Positions 1 to 11,900 of a stretch of DNA of 64,000 nucleotides are shown in pieces. The stretch's first letter is position 1; each line of letters opens with the position of its first letter. This stretch comes from Artemia franciscana. Its lineage: Eukaryota > Arthropoda > Branchiopoda > Anostraca > Artemiidae. The stretch is taken from the NCBI RefSeq assembly GCF_032884065.1, contig NC_088867.1, positions 44,703,453 through 44,767,452 of the forward strand, in the 5' to 3' direction. Under the pieces are notes generated by a model. That model searched no databases. It was not told the origin of the DNA and saw only the letters and a list, made by a program, of their open reading frames with translations. The position numbers and the translations under genes were made by a program.

Positions 1-1737
1 GTTTTTCATACTACCTGCAAGACTATAGTGATAAATTACTCTTTGGTGTTAAGACTGAAATCTCAGTATGAACTTAGGCTTTTATTGAAGGACGGAGATA
101 AACATGAGCGAATAGCAGCATTTAAGGGTCTTTCACTCGCTTTAAGTCTGTTTACAGAAGATTCTATGACGGTTTTGCTCGAAACCATTTATGGTGGGCA
201 TATCCTGATGTGAGAGCTGATGAAAGTCCACCCAGTGCTTTTTTTCCATTAATTCTGTTTTTACTTCTGATCAGGCATTAGAACCTGAGCAATAAAGTTC
301 GAATTTGAATCATCGCTTTTTAGTTTTGTTATTAACGAGCCTTTTAGAAATCGAATGATTAAGGTCGTATCCTGGATTCTTCGGAGAGGTTTTACGAAAA
401 AAAAACGCCTAAAAATGTATTTATATGCATTTTTGTTACGCTTTTACTAGTAGATTTCTAGGGGAGGCTCAAACCCAGTACCCCCCACCCTCATCTCACC
501 CCCTAGATACGGCCTTATGAATGATTATGCTTAATTTCTTCTTCTTTTTTTCTCTCTCTTTAACAAGGGTTAATATAAAAATTTAACAAAAAACTTTGTT
601 TTTACCTGCTGTTTAGTCCAACCCAAAATTCTCATGTGCAAAGTATATGTGTGCTTCCTCTATGCTTAGGCACGTCAAAATCTAAAAAAGAAATTAAAAG
701 CTTTTTAACCAGAGAATTAGTGCATTAAAATCAAAAATAGCAGTGTTTTTTTTTGTTTTCTTTAATCTTTACCTTTCTCTCTTTTTCTTATGGGCTTAAT
801 CCATTGACGTCTGAACGTCTGAAATGTTCTAGGAAGGATTCTATTAATCGTCAACAAGAAGTATGGACGTTTATGCCCTTATTGATGAATAAGTAACCCA
901 ACCCTCATTTTATACAGAAATATCGTCGAGTTCCCCGCAAATATGCGAGCTAATCAGAGAATACTTTTGACGCTATTTTAAGCAATTAATTAAAAAAAAA
1001 ACTTTCCGAAAAAGAAGTTTTCTAAAGAAAAGTAAAGACCATATTAAACATAAGATCAGAAGAAATAGAAACCTACAATAACTCAAACTCAAAACAACCA
1101 GAAATTACTATTAAAGAATAAATGAAACCCAAAACGAACAGAAATTTAATAAAGAATCATAGCAAACATGCAAACAATAGTTGCTAATATAAATGAATTA
1201 ATAAATCTTAAAACGAGTGAAACTTAAACTGAATGCGCAAACCCAGCTTGAAATGAACAAAAATCTCTACAAAGAAGAGTTTGGGCTTTGTGTTCATTTA
1301 AATGTTTTAAAACTGCCTCCATCAATCTAATGGGTAGCACAGTGTCGAAGATTTATCCACTCTACGGAATCGTTTCTTACCAATTAAAATTAGCCTGAAT
1401 TACTTAAGCCATAAAAAAAGTTTTTTATGCCTTCTTATGGGCAAAATACTAGTCTAAAATCCCGTTTTCCTATGGCACTATTCGCAATGGGATTTTACTA
1501 ATTCTGAGATTTAAATACGGCTAATTTAAGCCAAAAAGAATTTTTCAAAAATTTTTTAGGCAAGAAAATTCAGTGAAAATCCCGAATGGGTCTATTTAGC
1601 ACTACCTAAATCTCGGTGTTGGTAAAATCTAAATCTAGATGGCTTATATGCTTAAAAAAAAGAAAATAACAGATTTTTTCTGCATTGGTGTTAGTTGATT
1701 AGCTTTCCTTTATGTTCGTAAAATGCCTAATAAAAAC
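1..1737. other. No gene recognised
   Basis: AT-rich DNA with no recognisable protein family. An open stretch of 61 codons on the plus strand (28-213) has mixed amino-acid composition and matches nothing I know. It could be an exon end of a gene lying to the left, but I see no convincing splice context. No RNA gene or mobile element boundary was recognised. Confidence 0.5.
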
Positions 1738-2048
1738 AAGGCTCTCTGAACGAAAGTAAAACAGTTCAAAATAGGGATGATACCTTTTTATTGACAGTGA
1801 AATATAAAATTATTTAACTGGATATTTCGAACACATATACAGTGTTCATCATCAGCAGTAAAACTGCTGATGATGCTGATCAGCTGAGTTTTACTGCTGA
1901 TGATGAACACTGTATATGTGTTCGAAATATCCAGTTAAATAATTTTATATTTCACTGTCAATAAAAAGGTATCATCCCTATTTTGAACTGTTTTACTTTC
2001 GTCATGGAAAGGCAGTGTGGTCTTCGAAGTTATCTAAGGCTCTCTGAA
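1738..2048. repeat. Perfect 115-bp-arm palindrome flanked by 13-bp direct repeat
   Basis: Arms 1751-1865 and 1887-2001 are exact reverse complements by eye over all 115 bases, with a 21-nt spacer (1866-1886) rich in CTGATGATG. The 13-mer AAGGCTCTCTGAA occurs immediately before the left arm (1738-1750) and again at 2036-2048, so the palindrome plus 34 extra bases lies between direct repeats. This could be a fold-back or snap-back insertion with target duplication, or an amplification or assembly artefact. The arm contains the string CTGATGATGAACAC...GTGTTCGAAA, which resembles hammerhead-like sequences found in Penelope-type elements. That match is weak. Confidence 0.9.
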
Positions 2049-4899
2049 AACAGAAGCAAATGCTACTAGACATACAGCATAAAAACTACTAGTGGATTTT
2101 TGTTTTGGTTGTTGGAAATAGACATGTGTCCAAATAGGCGGATACGTTCGATTTTTAGTTAAAGAATTTTGTATTTGACCTAAAGGACAACTGAACTTGC
2201 CAAAGAAAGCTTTGATGAAATTTACTGAAATAGCTAACGAAGGTTCTGATTCACCTTGAAAAATTCACAAAATAAGAGGAATATTATTAATCGGTAAAAT
2301 TCCAAAAAAAATGTTATGTTGGAAAGTGTGGTTTATGTGAATGATACTTTCATGAATGGATTCAGATTCGAAGTTATTCCCCAGGAAGGTATTTTCAAAG
2401 TTTTTATTGAAGACAGCAGTAGCTTCAATTAGGTAGTCGTTGTATGTCTGCATTCGCCCTCTCTCTGGATTTTGAAAAAATATCTGTTTTTGTAGTCCCG
2501 TTAAAAAATACCTCTGTGTTTCCATTGAAAAATTTGAAAAACTAAATATTACCTCCCCTTCCCCTCCTCCCTCATCTAGATTTTGAAAAACAGCTTTTTA
2601 GAACATGAGTTACTGTCCATTCAAAGTTCTCCACTGGGCAAGGTGAAAACAATAGAATTGAGTAAAAAAAAGTATGTTTTGTGTTTTAAAAAGGGAAGAC
2701 GCAAATGCCCAGTTTTAACCATATTTTCGTAATTACAACATTTATGTTACTAGTTTCACGAGATTCATATATCAGGTGTAATAGATGGGAGAACTAATAT
2801 CGGACAAAGTAGCTTTAAAAGCCATTGCGGAATAATGAAAGAGATTCTGTACTGCTTTTTATGTTTCTCATTTTAAGAATGCTAAGTCCTAACTTGTTTT
2901 TTAAGTTGAACAAATTGTAGAAAGCTATTATCTCCAAACTGAACTTGGCTTCATTACTTTTTCTTTGTTAGCTCTTCATGTTTTATTAATTTGTAAATAC
3001 AGATAAGACTCATAATTATGGAATACAAACCCCTTCCATTTTGATCTGCAAAATAGTGTTCTGGTTATGGTTTTCGGTCACCATTTTCAAATTTTAAATA
3101 TAGGGACCATTTTGGAGTGGAATAGAGGAGAATGAGTCTCTCTTGGATTCTAAGAAAGGACGGCACAAAACTCTAAAATATAGTAATTTCTAAAGCGAAA
3201 GGGGTCAGTTCTATAAGTAACATCAATTGAAACGCAATATAGCTCAACAATGAAAAAAATTATTTCTGTCTTTTATCATAATTTTTTCTTTTTCGATAGG
3301 TTGGGTCTGAACCCTAAAGATCGAAAAAAGAAAAGATCTAAGATTCTTCTAAACTCGCAATCATATATTACCCTTAGATCGAAGTCATGCTAATTTTTTA
3401 TCATGGAACATATAGTGTAAACTAGAGAGAACTTGTATTCTTTCTTTTTTCATCTCTGTGGTCCACACCCCCTTGTCACATTGTTGAATATGTCTCTTTA
3501 AAAAACAAAAATTCAGAGAGTGGTTTAAAAATTAAAACTCACCAGCAGGAGTGTTTTTTAAACTTATCTTCTGTTGTCCTCAAGCAGGGGTGGATCTAGA
3601 GCAACATCTTGGAGGAGGGCTCAATGTGCAAGGGCGTCAATAACTCACCTAACTTACAAATTTATTTTTGAAAAAGAGTAAAAAAAACAGGAAGGAGTGC
3701 ACCAGAAGAAAAAAACATTCGGGGGCCTGCTCTCATCTCCCTCCGCCAAACATTGGCGGAGGATCCGCCAATATCCTCAAGTAAAGATTATTTCAGAACA
3801 CGACTGGTCCCCTCCCTTCTTTGATTTGCTGTTCGTGCAAGGACGTCCTTAGTCTTGATTATTCTTTCAATGAGCGGGTGTTGATAAATTTAAATGTCTG
3901 CTGAGCGAGTCTGAGAAGATACTTCTTTCCTGGCGCAATCAATATTAAGAGGGTAATAAAATCAAAAAGTTTTTATCGGTGGATGTTTCCCTTGACATTG
4001 GCCGTCAAAGTGGATGTTTCACTTTCCATTGCTCTTGACCTACATTTGAAGTTTGTTTGCAGAATTTCGGAACAGATTGTGCAAATTATTTTTAGTTACA
4101 TTTCTTGGTTTTCTCAACCACGTCATTCTGCAAGTAGTTGTTAGAGGCTGTGGATTGCAGCTGCAGAATCGTCGGTGGATTAAACAGAAAATCCAGGAAA
4201 TGTGCACTTCACCAAAATGACGTCTTCAATTGACCATTATCAGTTTAGAGGTCTCTCAAGTTAATCAACTGACCTTTCAGGAAGAAACCATTTAAAATCT
4301 GGTAATTTTTTGTGAGTATTCAATTTTGCATTGCACTTTGTCTTAGGTTGAAAGGTGGACCAGCCCATCTTAGGAAAATACAATAGCTTAATTCGAAGTG
4401 GCTTATTTACTTCCTAATTGAATAAAATATGTTGGCTAGGCTAATTTATGATAAATACAAAAAGACTCAAAGGTATGTCTCTTGGCCTAGTGTATTCCTG
4501 GTTGTGGTCTAAGCCATGGTAACTTCTATTAGCTACATAAGCTGCTAAAGCTAATAGTAAATATTGAGCAGTTCACACAACTGACCTAGGCATACTAATA
4601 GAGTGAGTAGCCTATACCACTCAATGCCTTTTTTTTGTGCTCTTTCCGAATAGGCCTAGGCTATAATAATTGCTTTACTCATAGCTAATACTGATATAGA
4701 TTTAATAAAACAACAATTTCACAATAACTTAACATTGTTTGACAATAACCAGCCTATGTGCCTCTGGCTTGTTAAGAACACAAATGCCTGATTAACAAAG
4801 AGGTGTAATAATTTAAGCAGTAAAAATCAACAGGTAAACTTTTTTGGTTGAATACTTCTAAAGGAAAATGTCAATAGATAAAAGTAGTACCATTAGGTT
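2049..4899. other. No gene recognised
   Basis: AT-rich sequence without a recognisable protein family, RNA gene or clear repeat boundary. The longest minus-strand open frame (2265-2525, 86 codons) has no known motif and is treated as chance. A short GC-richer patch near 3716-3776 is not coding in any frame I can interpret. Confidence 0.5.
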
Positions 4900-4907
4900 C
4901 CTTATTT

Positions 4908-5850
4908 GGTAAATCTATAGCAAACAGTATTACTGGTTTTTATATAAAGTGAATATACCACTCAATGCCTTTTTTTATGCTCTTTACAAATATAATAATC
5001 GCTTCTACCGGAAATTCAGATTTAAGCACTTGTTGACCTCTTAAAAATGACCTAATTATGGAGTATAAACAAGGCTTAAAACATTGGTCTCAGACTTTAA
5101 AACACTGGACTCAAACTTACTATTTCATTATAAATCCATTTTCTTAATGTTAAATTATCCACAAGCACTGATTTTTCACAATTAAATTGGATAAATAAAT
5201 TTTATTAATGTTATGGTGTTTTCTTCTTCCTTGTTGCCAAAATTTCAATTAAAACATGCGTTTTTGGTTGTTTTTTTACAAAACAACAGGATATTTGAAA
5301 GTGCAAATCTATAATAGCCTAGTTTAGAAACAAATTTGGGCTATATATTTGCACATCAGGGGGGTGGGGGTAAAGCATAGCATATATTAAATATGTAAAC
5401 TAACCATTGCTGTATTTAATATAGGTAAATTTATAGCAAACAGTATAATTGGCATTTGTAATAGCCGGCTTTCATATTTTTGACCAAAAATGTATGCTTT
5501 TATTTCAAATTCAATGTTAATGAAGAAGAAAACATTATAACATTAGAAAAATTAATTTATCCAAATTAATATTGGAAAATCAGTGCTTGTGGATTGTAAG
5601 ACATTAAAAAATAATGGATTTATAATGAAAGAGTACATTTGAGATCAATGTTATAAGGTAAGGTTTGAGAACAATTTTCTTATCCTTTTTTATGCCCCAT
5701 ATTTAGGTCATTTTTAAGAGGTCAAAAAGTGCTTAAATCTGAATTTCTGGTAGAAGCAATTATTATATTTGTAAAGAGCATAAAAAAAGGCAGTGAGGGG
5801 TATATTCACTTTATATGAAAGCCAGTAATACTGTTTGCTATAAATTTACC
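4908..5850. mobile_element. Fold-back / MITE-like element with 8-bp target duplication
   Basis: The left arm (about 4908-5236) and right arm (about 5523-5850) are imperfect inverted repeats of ~330 bp, around a loop of ~290 bp. The ends read GGTAAATCTATAGC and GCTATAAATTTACC. The 8-mer CCTTATTT flanks both sides exactly (4900-4907 and 5851-5858), as expected of a target-site duplication. 8-bp duplications are typical of hAT-like and some other cut-and-paste superfamilies, but the termini do not settle the superfamily. An additional copy of the terminal motif lies inside the loop near 5424, so nested or rearranged copies are likely. No transposase is encoded, so the element is non-autonomous. 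Confidence 0.8.
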
Positions 5851-5858
5851 CCTTATTT

Positions 5859-7857
5859 TATGCTCTTTTTCAATATATAGTTGTTACCCTAGAATTGCAA
5901 ACCCTATCTCTTTATGGCTCCAGATACAGCCTTAGGATACATACAAAACTAAAGGAAAACACTAAAACAGAGGGATCCTTACTCTATAAAATGTGGCATA
6001 ATCAGATCATGTTTCTTCTATTTGCATCCACATTTTTAAATTATACTTTACCCATTGCAATTACTCAGCAAGCTGGTTTTCACAGGTCATGTTTACAAGA
6101 AACTTGTTATAACCAAGAAAACATTATGGATCAGAAGATGAAAGACAATATGGAAATATGTTATTTAGGGCTGTGTTTGGGACCATCATGGGGAATTTGG
6201 CTTAGGTTGTGCTGCTAGACTAATATCCACTCTTTGAACAGAACTGTCTAGATTTAAAAGTAAAGCCTGTCTGTTAAGCACATTACTTTAATAAAATTTC
6301 AAACATTGACTGTTTTCTTTATGTTATAATCAGTAACTTCAAGAAACAATGAGTATTTTTTAAGCTTAAAAAATCATGAATGAGACCATTTTCTTGATAG
6401 TTCTTTGAGAAAATTGATCATGGTAATGGAATTGAGATGAATTTTTAAATAATTTGTTTTTTTTCGTCATTATTCATGATAATTTTTACTTGCTGGTCTT
6501 TTTAAGCTAGATTTGCTTTCTATGAGATAGTTGCAGCTGCCAATTCTTTGCTGCAAATAGTGAGGTCTAGGTCAGGGATTGTAACCTGATACTATATCAA
6601 GTCTGATGTATATAGTCTGATCTGATGACTATATCTGATAGTCTGATCTGATGACTATATTGGTCTGAAGCCCAAATCCATAACTAGTCTAAATATGCAC
6701 CCAAATACAAACTTTTATCACTTCAGATTTTAACTGAAAATCATTGCACAGTGCTCTAATTCTTATCTCCAAACCTTCCTAGTATCTACTGAAATGTTTA
6801 AATAGTATAAGAATGATGTGTCTCACCCTGCAACCAATAAGCTTATTCTAATTGATTTTTATCATTTCTAGTATTCAGAGGGGATTTTAATCTTTGAGTT
6901 ATTTTACAAGTGTCTTCCAAGACTTAATGCAAACAATTATCTGCTTACTGGGCTTCAGAGCTCAATAAGGTCTTAATTGGGCATTTACTGATGGTAAACT
7001 TGGCAAGTGCAGATACATTAAAAAAAAGAAGAAAATGACAGAAATTATCCCTATCCTTGAAAATCTTCCATTTTTGTAGGTCTATGATGATCCTAATTTG
7101 TCTAGATCAGGGATTCTTGAACTATTTTGCAAAAGAGACCCCTTTTTCAAAATGAATAATACCTCATACCCCTATAACCAAATTACTTTAGAAATACTTA
7201 TCAATTCAAATACTTTGCAGTTGATTAAGTAAATGAATATGATACCATCTTCTCATCAGAATTGAACAAAATAAATAATCAAAGTAAATATAAAATGAAA
7301 TCAATAATAATTTGATGCAAATTACATTCAAATATTTAAGTAGGTAATATGTTTTTGAAAAAGAAATTAAAATTTAAAGATCAGAAAGAAAATGTGAAGT
7401 AAGAAGCTGGAGACTTTGTACCAATCTAGTTTAATCAGGTCCAATATTGCTGAGTTGCAGTCTTGAATCTGAATTTATTGGTTTCAAGGAGCTTCTTTGT
7501 TTTTGTCAAAATGCTTATAACCACACTGAATCTTTTTTCAACTAGGTATGATGAAGGAAAAACAGAAAGGCAATTCAGCAATCTTCCATAATGCAGTCTA
7601 ATGTGTTTCAGTGTTGCACTGGGACAAGAATTTCTAAAAGCCTTTTCTTAACTTCTGCTAGCCCCTTGTCTTTGCTGATTGAGACCAAATCTTCTTCAGT
7701 TACCACTTTGGTTTTTTGACATTGTATGGTTTATTATCCATTTAAGGATTTGTAAATTTAGGGTTCTTTGTCTACCTAATATTTTTCATATATGTTTCTC
7801 TGATACTCCATCCTAATGAAATATACCAAAGTAAGATTAAATTATAATACTTTAGAA
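5859..7857. other. No gene recognised
   Basis: Low-complexity AT-rich DNA. A plus-strand open frame at 5895-6218 (107 codons, several Cys) directly follows the fold-back element and matches no family I know. I do not call it a gene. The stretch around 7108-7160 resembles the start of a dispersed repeat but has no visible partner end. Confidence 0.45.
6586..6665 (+). repeat. Short tandem repeat, TCTGATGACTATA-type
   Basis: Two to three degenerate copies of a ~30-bp unit containing AGTCTGATCTGATGACTATAT lie in direct tandem. No function is apparent. Confidence 0.7.
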
Positions 7858-8045
7858 ACAAATTTGGGCTATATATTTGCACATTATGGGGGATAGGGGT
7901 AAAGTATGGTGGGTCTGTTTCTCTGACACTCAATCCTAATGAAATATAAAAACAGTGACAAAAATTTAATGCTTCATTAACCAAATTATGGAAACTACAG
8001 AGGTACTTTATTCTCCTCCTGATGTGCAAATATATACCTCAAATT
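7858..8045. mobile_element. MITE-like element, ~190 bp
   Basis: The left end CAAATTTGGGCTATATATTTGC is mirrored by the inverted right end GCAAATATATACCTCAAATTTG, giving terminal inverted repeats of roughly 35 bp. The same terminal sequence followed by a G-rich run occurs near 5328-5380, and a diverged form near 56109 and 58317, so this is a dispersed family. No coding capacity and no clear target duplication were seen. Confidence 0.6.
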
Positions 8046-8819
8046 TGCTTGTAAAAAAACAAAAACAAAAAAAACTGACAGCAAACAGTTATACTTAGGT
8101 TGTATTTAAGTGAAGAATATTAGGTTGGAGGTATTTCATACAAGTACCTTTTTTTGCTCAAAATTTCCCATAAAGGCCTATATTTTTGATTTTATTGTAA
8201 TCTAGTTACAATCATCACCTTGCAGCTGCAAATTAATAATCTCAAATATGCCAAAGATTTCAGTCAAGTTCCAGTTCCAGAAATTATATGAGGATATATG
8301 GACTACCATGCAGTCCTTTTACCACTTTGATTTCAAAGTAGTATCTTAAATCCTTCTTTTCCTTCAGTAGTCCATGCAGAAATGGTCAGCAATAATCCTT
8401 TGTCTTCATAACAACAACACTTGAAAATAAAAATACACTCCACTTTCCTGTCAATTGAAAGTCACTAATTTGATGATGGGTTGTAGGAAGTGCAAGTATC
8501 TGAGCTGCCTATCCCCAGCAGTTTAAGGTCAATAAGCCAGCCAGTACCAATATGGCTCTACCTACTCATTCTTGCTCTCTTCTGCATTTTAGAATTCTAT
8601 CAATGTTTCGTTGTGTTCTTCATGATTTGAATCATCAAATTATAGATTTGTCTTTCAGTGACCAGATGTAGTTGTAAATTACTGATGGAATCAAATGCTT
8701 GGAATATTCATTTTCTGGTAGCTTATCTTAATCTTGGTGCTTTGTGATGCCAATACAAAACACTAAAAAAAAATATGTTGGGGCATTTCTATTGATGTTG
8801 AACACCACCACCAAGATTT

Positions 8820-9960
8820 CCAAGTTTGAAGGAGTCTGAAGGTGAAGGGATACAAGCATTTATTCCTTGGTTAGCTAGTCTATCAGCTGTCATATTGTGA
8901 GTAAATCCTTTATGGCTGAGGATATGGTGGAAGCAAATTGAAGTGTTAGCCTTCATAAGGCTTAGGAGAGAACCTCCAAGTGATTTTAAATCTGATTCAG
9001 CAGCCTCATAATTTATTTTTTGATTATTTGGATGACAGACTTCAAATCATAAATAATTAACACTTATTTTGAAGCAGGTCTGAGGTTGGCCATAAATTCC
9101 AGTGCTTTTTGAATGGCAAATAGTTCTGCTGACAAAATTTGAAGCATGGGATGGGATAGTTTCTGATATATTCAAGGAAACATAAGGAATGCAAACCCCT
9201 GCTCATATGTTTGATCCCTTTACTGAGCCATCTGTGTAAACTTGAGTATATTCAGGAAATAGTGAGGAATTTTTATTAGCAAAAGCTGACAAATGTACTG
9301 ATCAGTATAATAAGTTTTATCCTTAGGGAGCAATTAGAGATGACTCTCAGGGGCCTCCATTTCCCATGGTTGAGAATTTGGAAAAGGGTAACTATCTGCA
9401 TGTTCATTTTTCCAATTTGGAGGATCTTTCAGATATTTGCTTTTGGTGAATATCCCTATTTTAGATCACAGGACATTTACCTTTCTTGTTGATAAATTTC
9501 CTTTTACCAGCTTTTGTTTCACAAGGCATGTGTGAGATTATTGTCTTTATAGCACAATGATCACTCTGTAGATCTGTTGCTCTACTAGTTGACATTTGAT
9601 CAATAGCAGATGCAGGACCTAGTTGAATGTCTATGGTTGAATGTTTAGTATTTTTGGAATTGTAAAAGGATGGCAGATTATATGATTAAGACCCCCCACT
9701 AAATTAATTTTGTGATCATGTTGCTTTGATGGCAGTGGGGAATGAACTAAATTCTAAGCTGTTTATCTTTGCAGTAGCATTTGTATCCTGGTATGGACAC
9801 TCTTTTAAGATTATTCAAATGTGTTTTTGGAGATAAATTATATCCACTTTCTCTTTATTTAAATACAATTAGAGTTCTATTATTTTCATTTTATTAAGTA
9901 AGAATGTGTTCTACTGCAATACAATCAGTTTATCTATGACACTAACTTTGTTAATCAGTT
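8820..9960 (-). pseudogene. LINE ORF2 remnant: endonuclease and RNase H, RT missing
   Basis: On the minus strand, broken frames give pieces of a non-LTR retrotransposon ORF2. Between about 9900 and 9480 the translations resemble an APE-type endonuclease (IIYLQKTHL-like start, a GGV block, and SDHC near the end). Between about 9242 and 8820 they resemble an RNase H domain: YTDGS at 9238-9224, AELFAIQKALEFM near 9130-9091, then a DLKS-like block and HNMTADRLAN. Only about 240 bp separate the two, so the reverse transcriptase is deleted. Frameshifts and stops are frequent. RNase H in ORF2 is typical of I/Jockey-like clades. The element continues into the ORF1 remnant at higher coordinates. Confidence 0.7.
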
Positions 9961-9984
9961 GGGGGGGGGGGCGAGGGCTGTTTT

Positions 9985-11900
9985 CTAATCATTGGTAAAT
10001 TTGAATATTCTGAGGAGCAACTACAGCAACTAGCTCCCTAAATTCATCTGTCACTTCTTTCAGCAAGGACTCTGGGAAGTGCTTCTCTAGTGCTTTCTCA
10101 CATAATTTGCCTTTCATTTGTATGTCATAATTTGATGTTTGAATAAATTCCTGGATAACAATGGATTTTGTCAAATTCCTAAGTTGATTACCAACTAAAA
10201 TTGTGGGTGTTGGTGGTTTTATATTTCTTCTTGGACGTCCAGTACCTCTAATAGATAAGGAGGTAGGTCATTTTGGTTTCAAAGGAAATAAACCTGTTGA
10301 AAGTCCTTCTAGTTCATGATCAAGCTTGGAGAATGAAGGGCTAACCAAACTTATGGGACAGTCATTTGTTGACAGGGATTAAGTCTTTTTGAAGTTGGAA
10401 GAAGGTATTTTTCTTTTCATGCCTGGTGTGGATGTCTTCTTTGTTTTTGGGCAGGAGTTGAGGTTCTGGAGGGTGTGTTGGGAAAGTTTAGCTGAGGTTG
10501 CCTAGTCTCTTTTCTTATAGCATTTGCAATTATAGTTGCTGGTATTTTTCTTTCCTGAGCTATTTTTATAATCTGACTTCTTTGTTTGTATTTCACGTGT
10601 AGATTTATGTTTTCAGAAAGGTGTGAACCAACACAGTTTGCACATTTTGTTTAGTTTTGGCAATTGATTTCTGAGTGACCTCTCAACATACAATTTTCAC
10701 AAACAACAGCTGTGGCAAATGGACAAAATTTTTGTGTGTGCCCTAGTTTTAAGTAATGCTTACATTGTATTATTTTTTCATCATAGTGTCTAAAGGCAAC
10801 TCTCCACCAAACAAAAATAATTTTCTGGTGAATATTCTCCTTCAAATACACAAAGAACTGAGTTGCTTGATACTATTTTTTTTTCATTTTTTCTTAAGTC
10901 TTGTTGTTGACTTTAATTGGCAGTTTGAAAGGGAACTATCAGTAAGACCTTCTTGGATATCACTATCTGTATATAGAGTTGGTACATTATAAATGACTGG
11001 CCTAGTTTCTTTTTAAAGAATTGGTTCTTTTGGTTTGCAAGTTACTTCCATGGTACTAATCTGTTTCAGGTCCAGCAGAGAGATAAGACAAACTGCATCA
11101 TTTGCTAATACGTCAGCATCTTCATTATTCCTAATGAATAGGTCAAATTCCTGGCTCAATTTCTTAAAAATATTCATTCTGAAAAAAATCAATGTGTTTT
11201 TGGGTACAAATTTTGGGGGTAGGGTATTTGTCTGATCTGGTGAGATCACTACAACAAACATTGGGATGAATATTTCATGACCAGGGATTGGGGCTGTTGA
11301 ATCATCTGAGTTTATGGATAGTTTAAGGCCATCAACTTTACGTTTTTTGTTATTCTTTTTCTTATGTTTTTGACCTACTTGGAAGTCTTCCCAAGCCAGA
11401 TGGTTTTCCCTACCTAGTAATTGACAGTTAGGGTCACTCAGCTGGGATGAATCTACAGAAATCGTTGTTCCATCACTAGAAGGAGATCGTCTTGATGGCA
11501 GTCAAGAGGTGGCTGTTGCTATTTTTGATTCTCAATGTTTGTAGGGTCAGGAGAAGGAGAAATAGCTGCATCACTCCAGGGAATCGCCTGGTCCCCTTTG
11601 ATGGAGGGATCAGGTGGATCTGGTTTGGACATCAAGCACAGAAACTCAAAATATCTAAAAGGCACTAAATGTTTTAAATAAATCGAAGATAATACTTGAT
11701 GAGAGGCTAATCCTTTGGGTATTCCACCATAAACAATAATATATTCAATAAATATATAAATTGCCAGCATGTGTTGTAAGTGATAAATATCTGTTTTGCG
11801 ATTGTTTGGATTTTCTTCTTTTCCTCTTTTTATAATAGAGGCCTCTTGGCAGTAGCCCATTTTGGCCTATTCCTTTTTCCACATCCATTTAATGCTGGGA
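9985..11900 (-). pseudogene. LINE ORF1 (gag-like) remnant with CCHC zinc knuckles
   Basis: Minus-strand frames (11860-11519, 11261-11013, 10851-10651, 10174-9989) form a degraded ORF1 in the right order upstream of the ORF2 remnant. The piece at 10851-10651 carries two zinc-knuckle units. The second is intact (CENCMLRGHSEINC, CX2CX4HX4C); the first has Tyr in place of its second Cys. The segment around 11050-10950 contains a YNVPTLYTDSDIQEGL-like string typical of Jockey-type gag proteins just before the knuckles. Stops and frameshifts separate the parts. In life such proteins bind the element RNA. The fragment at 10174-9989 is probably the ORF1 C-terminus. Confidence 0.65.

Noticed and set aside
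5895-6218. 107-codon frame as a small secreted or membrane protein
   Set aside because: No signal peptide at its start, no known motif, AT-rich context next to a MITE; not supported.
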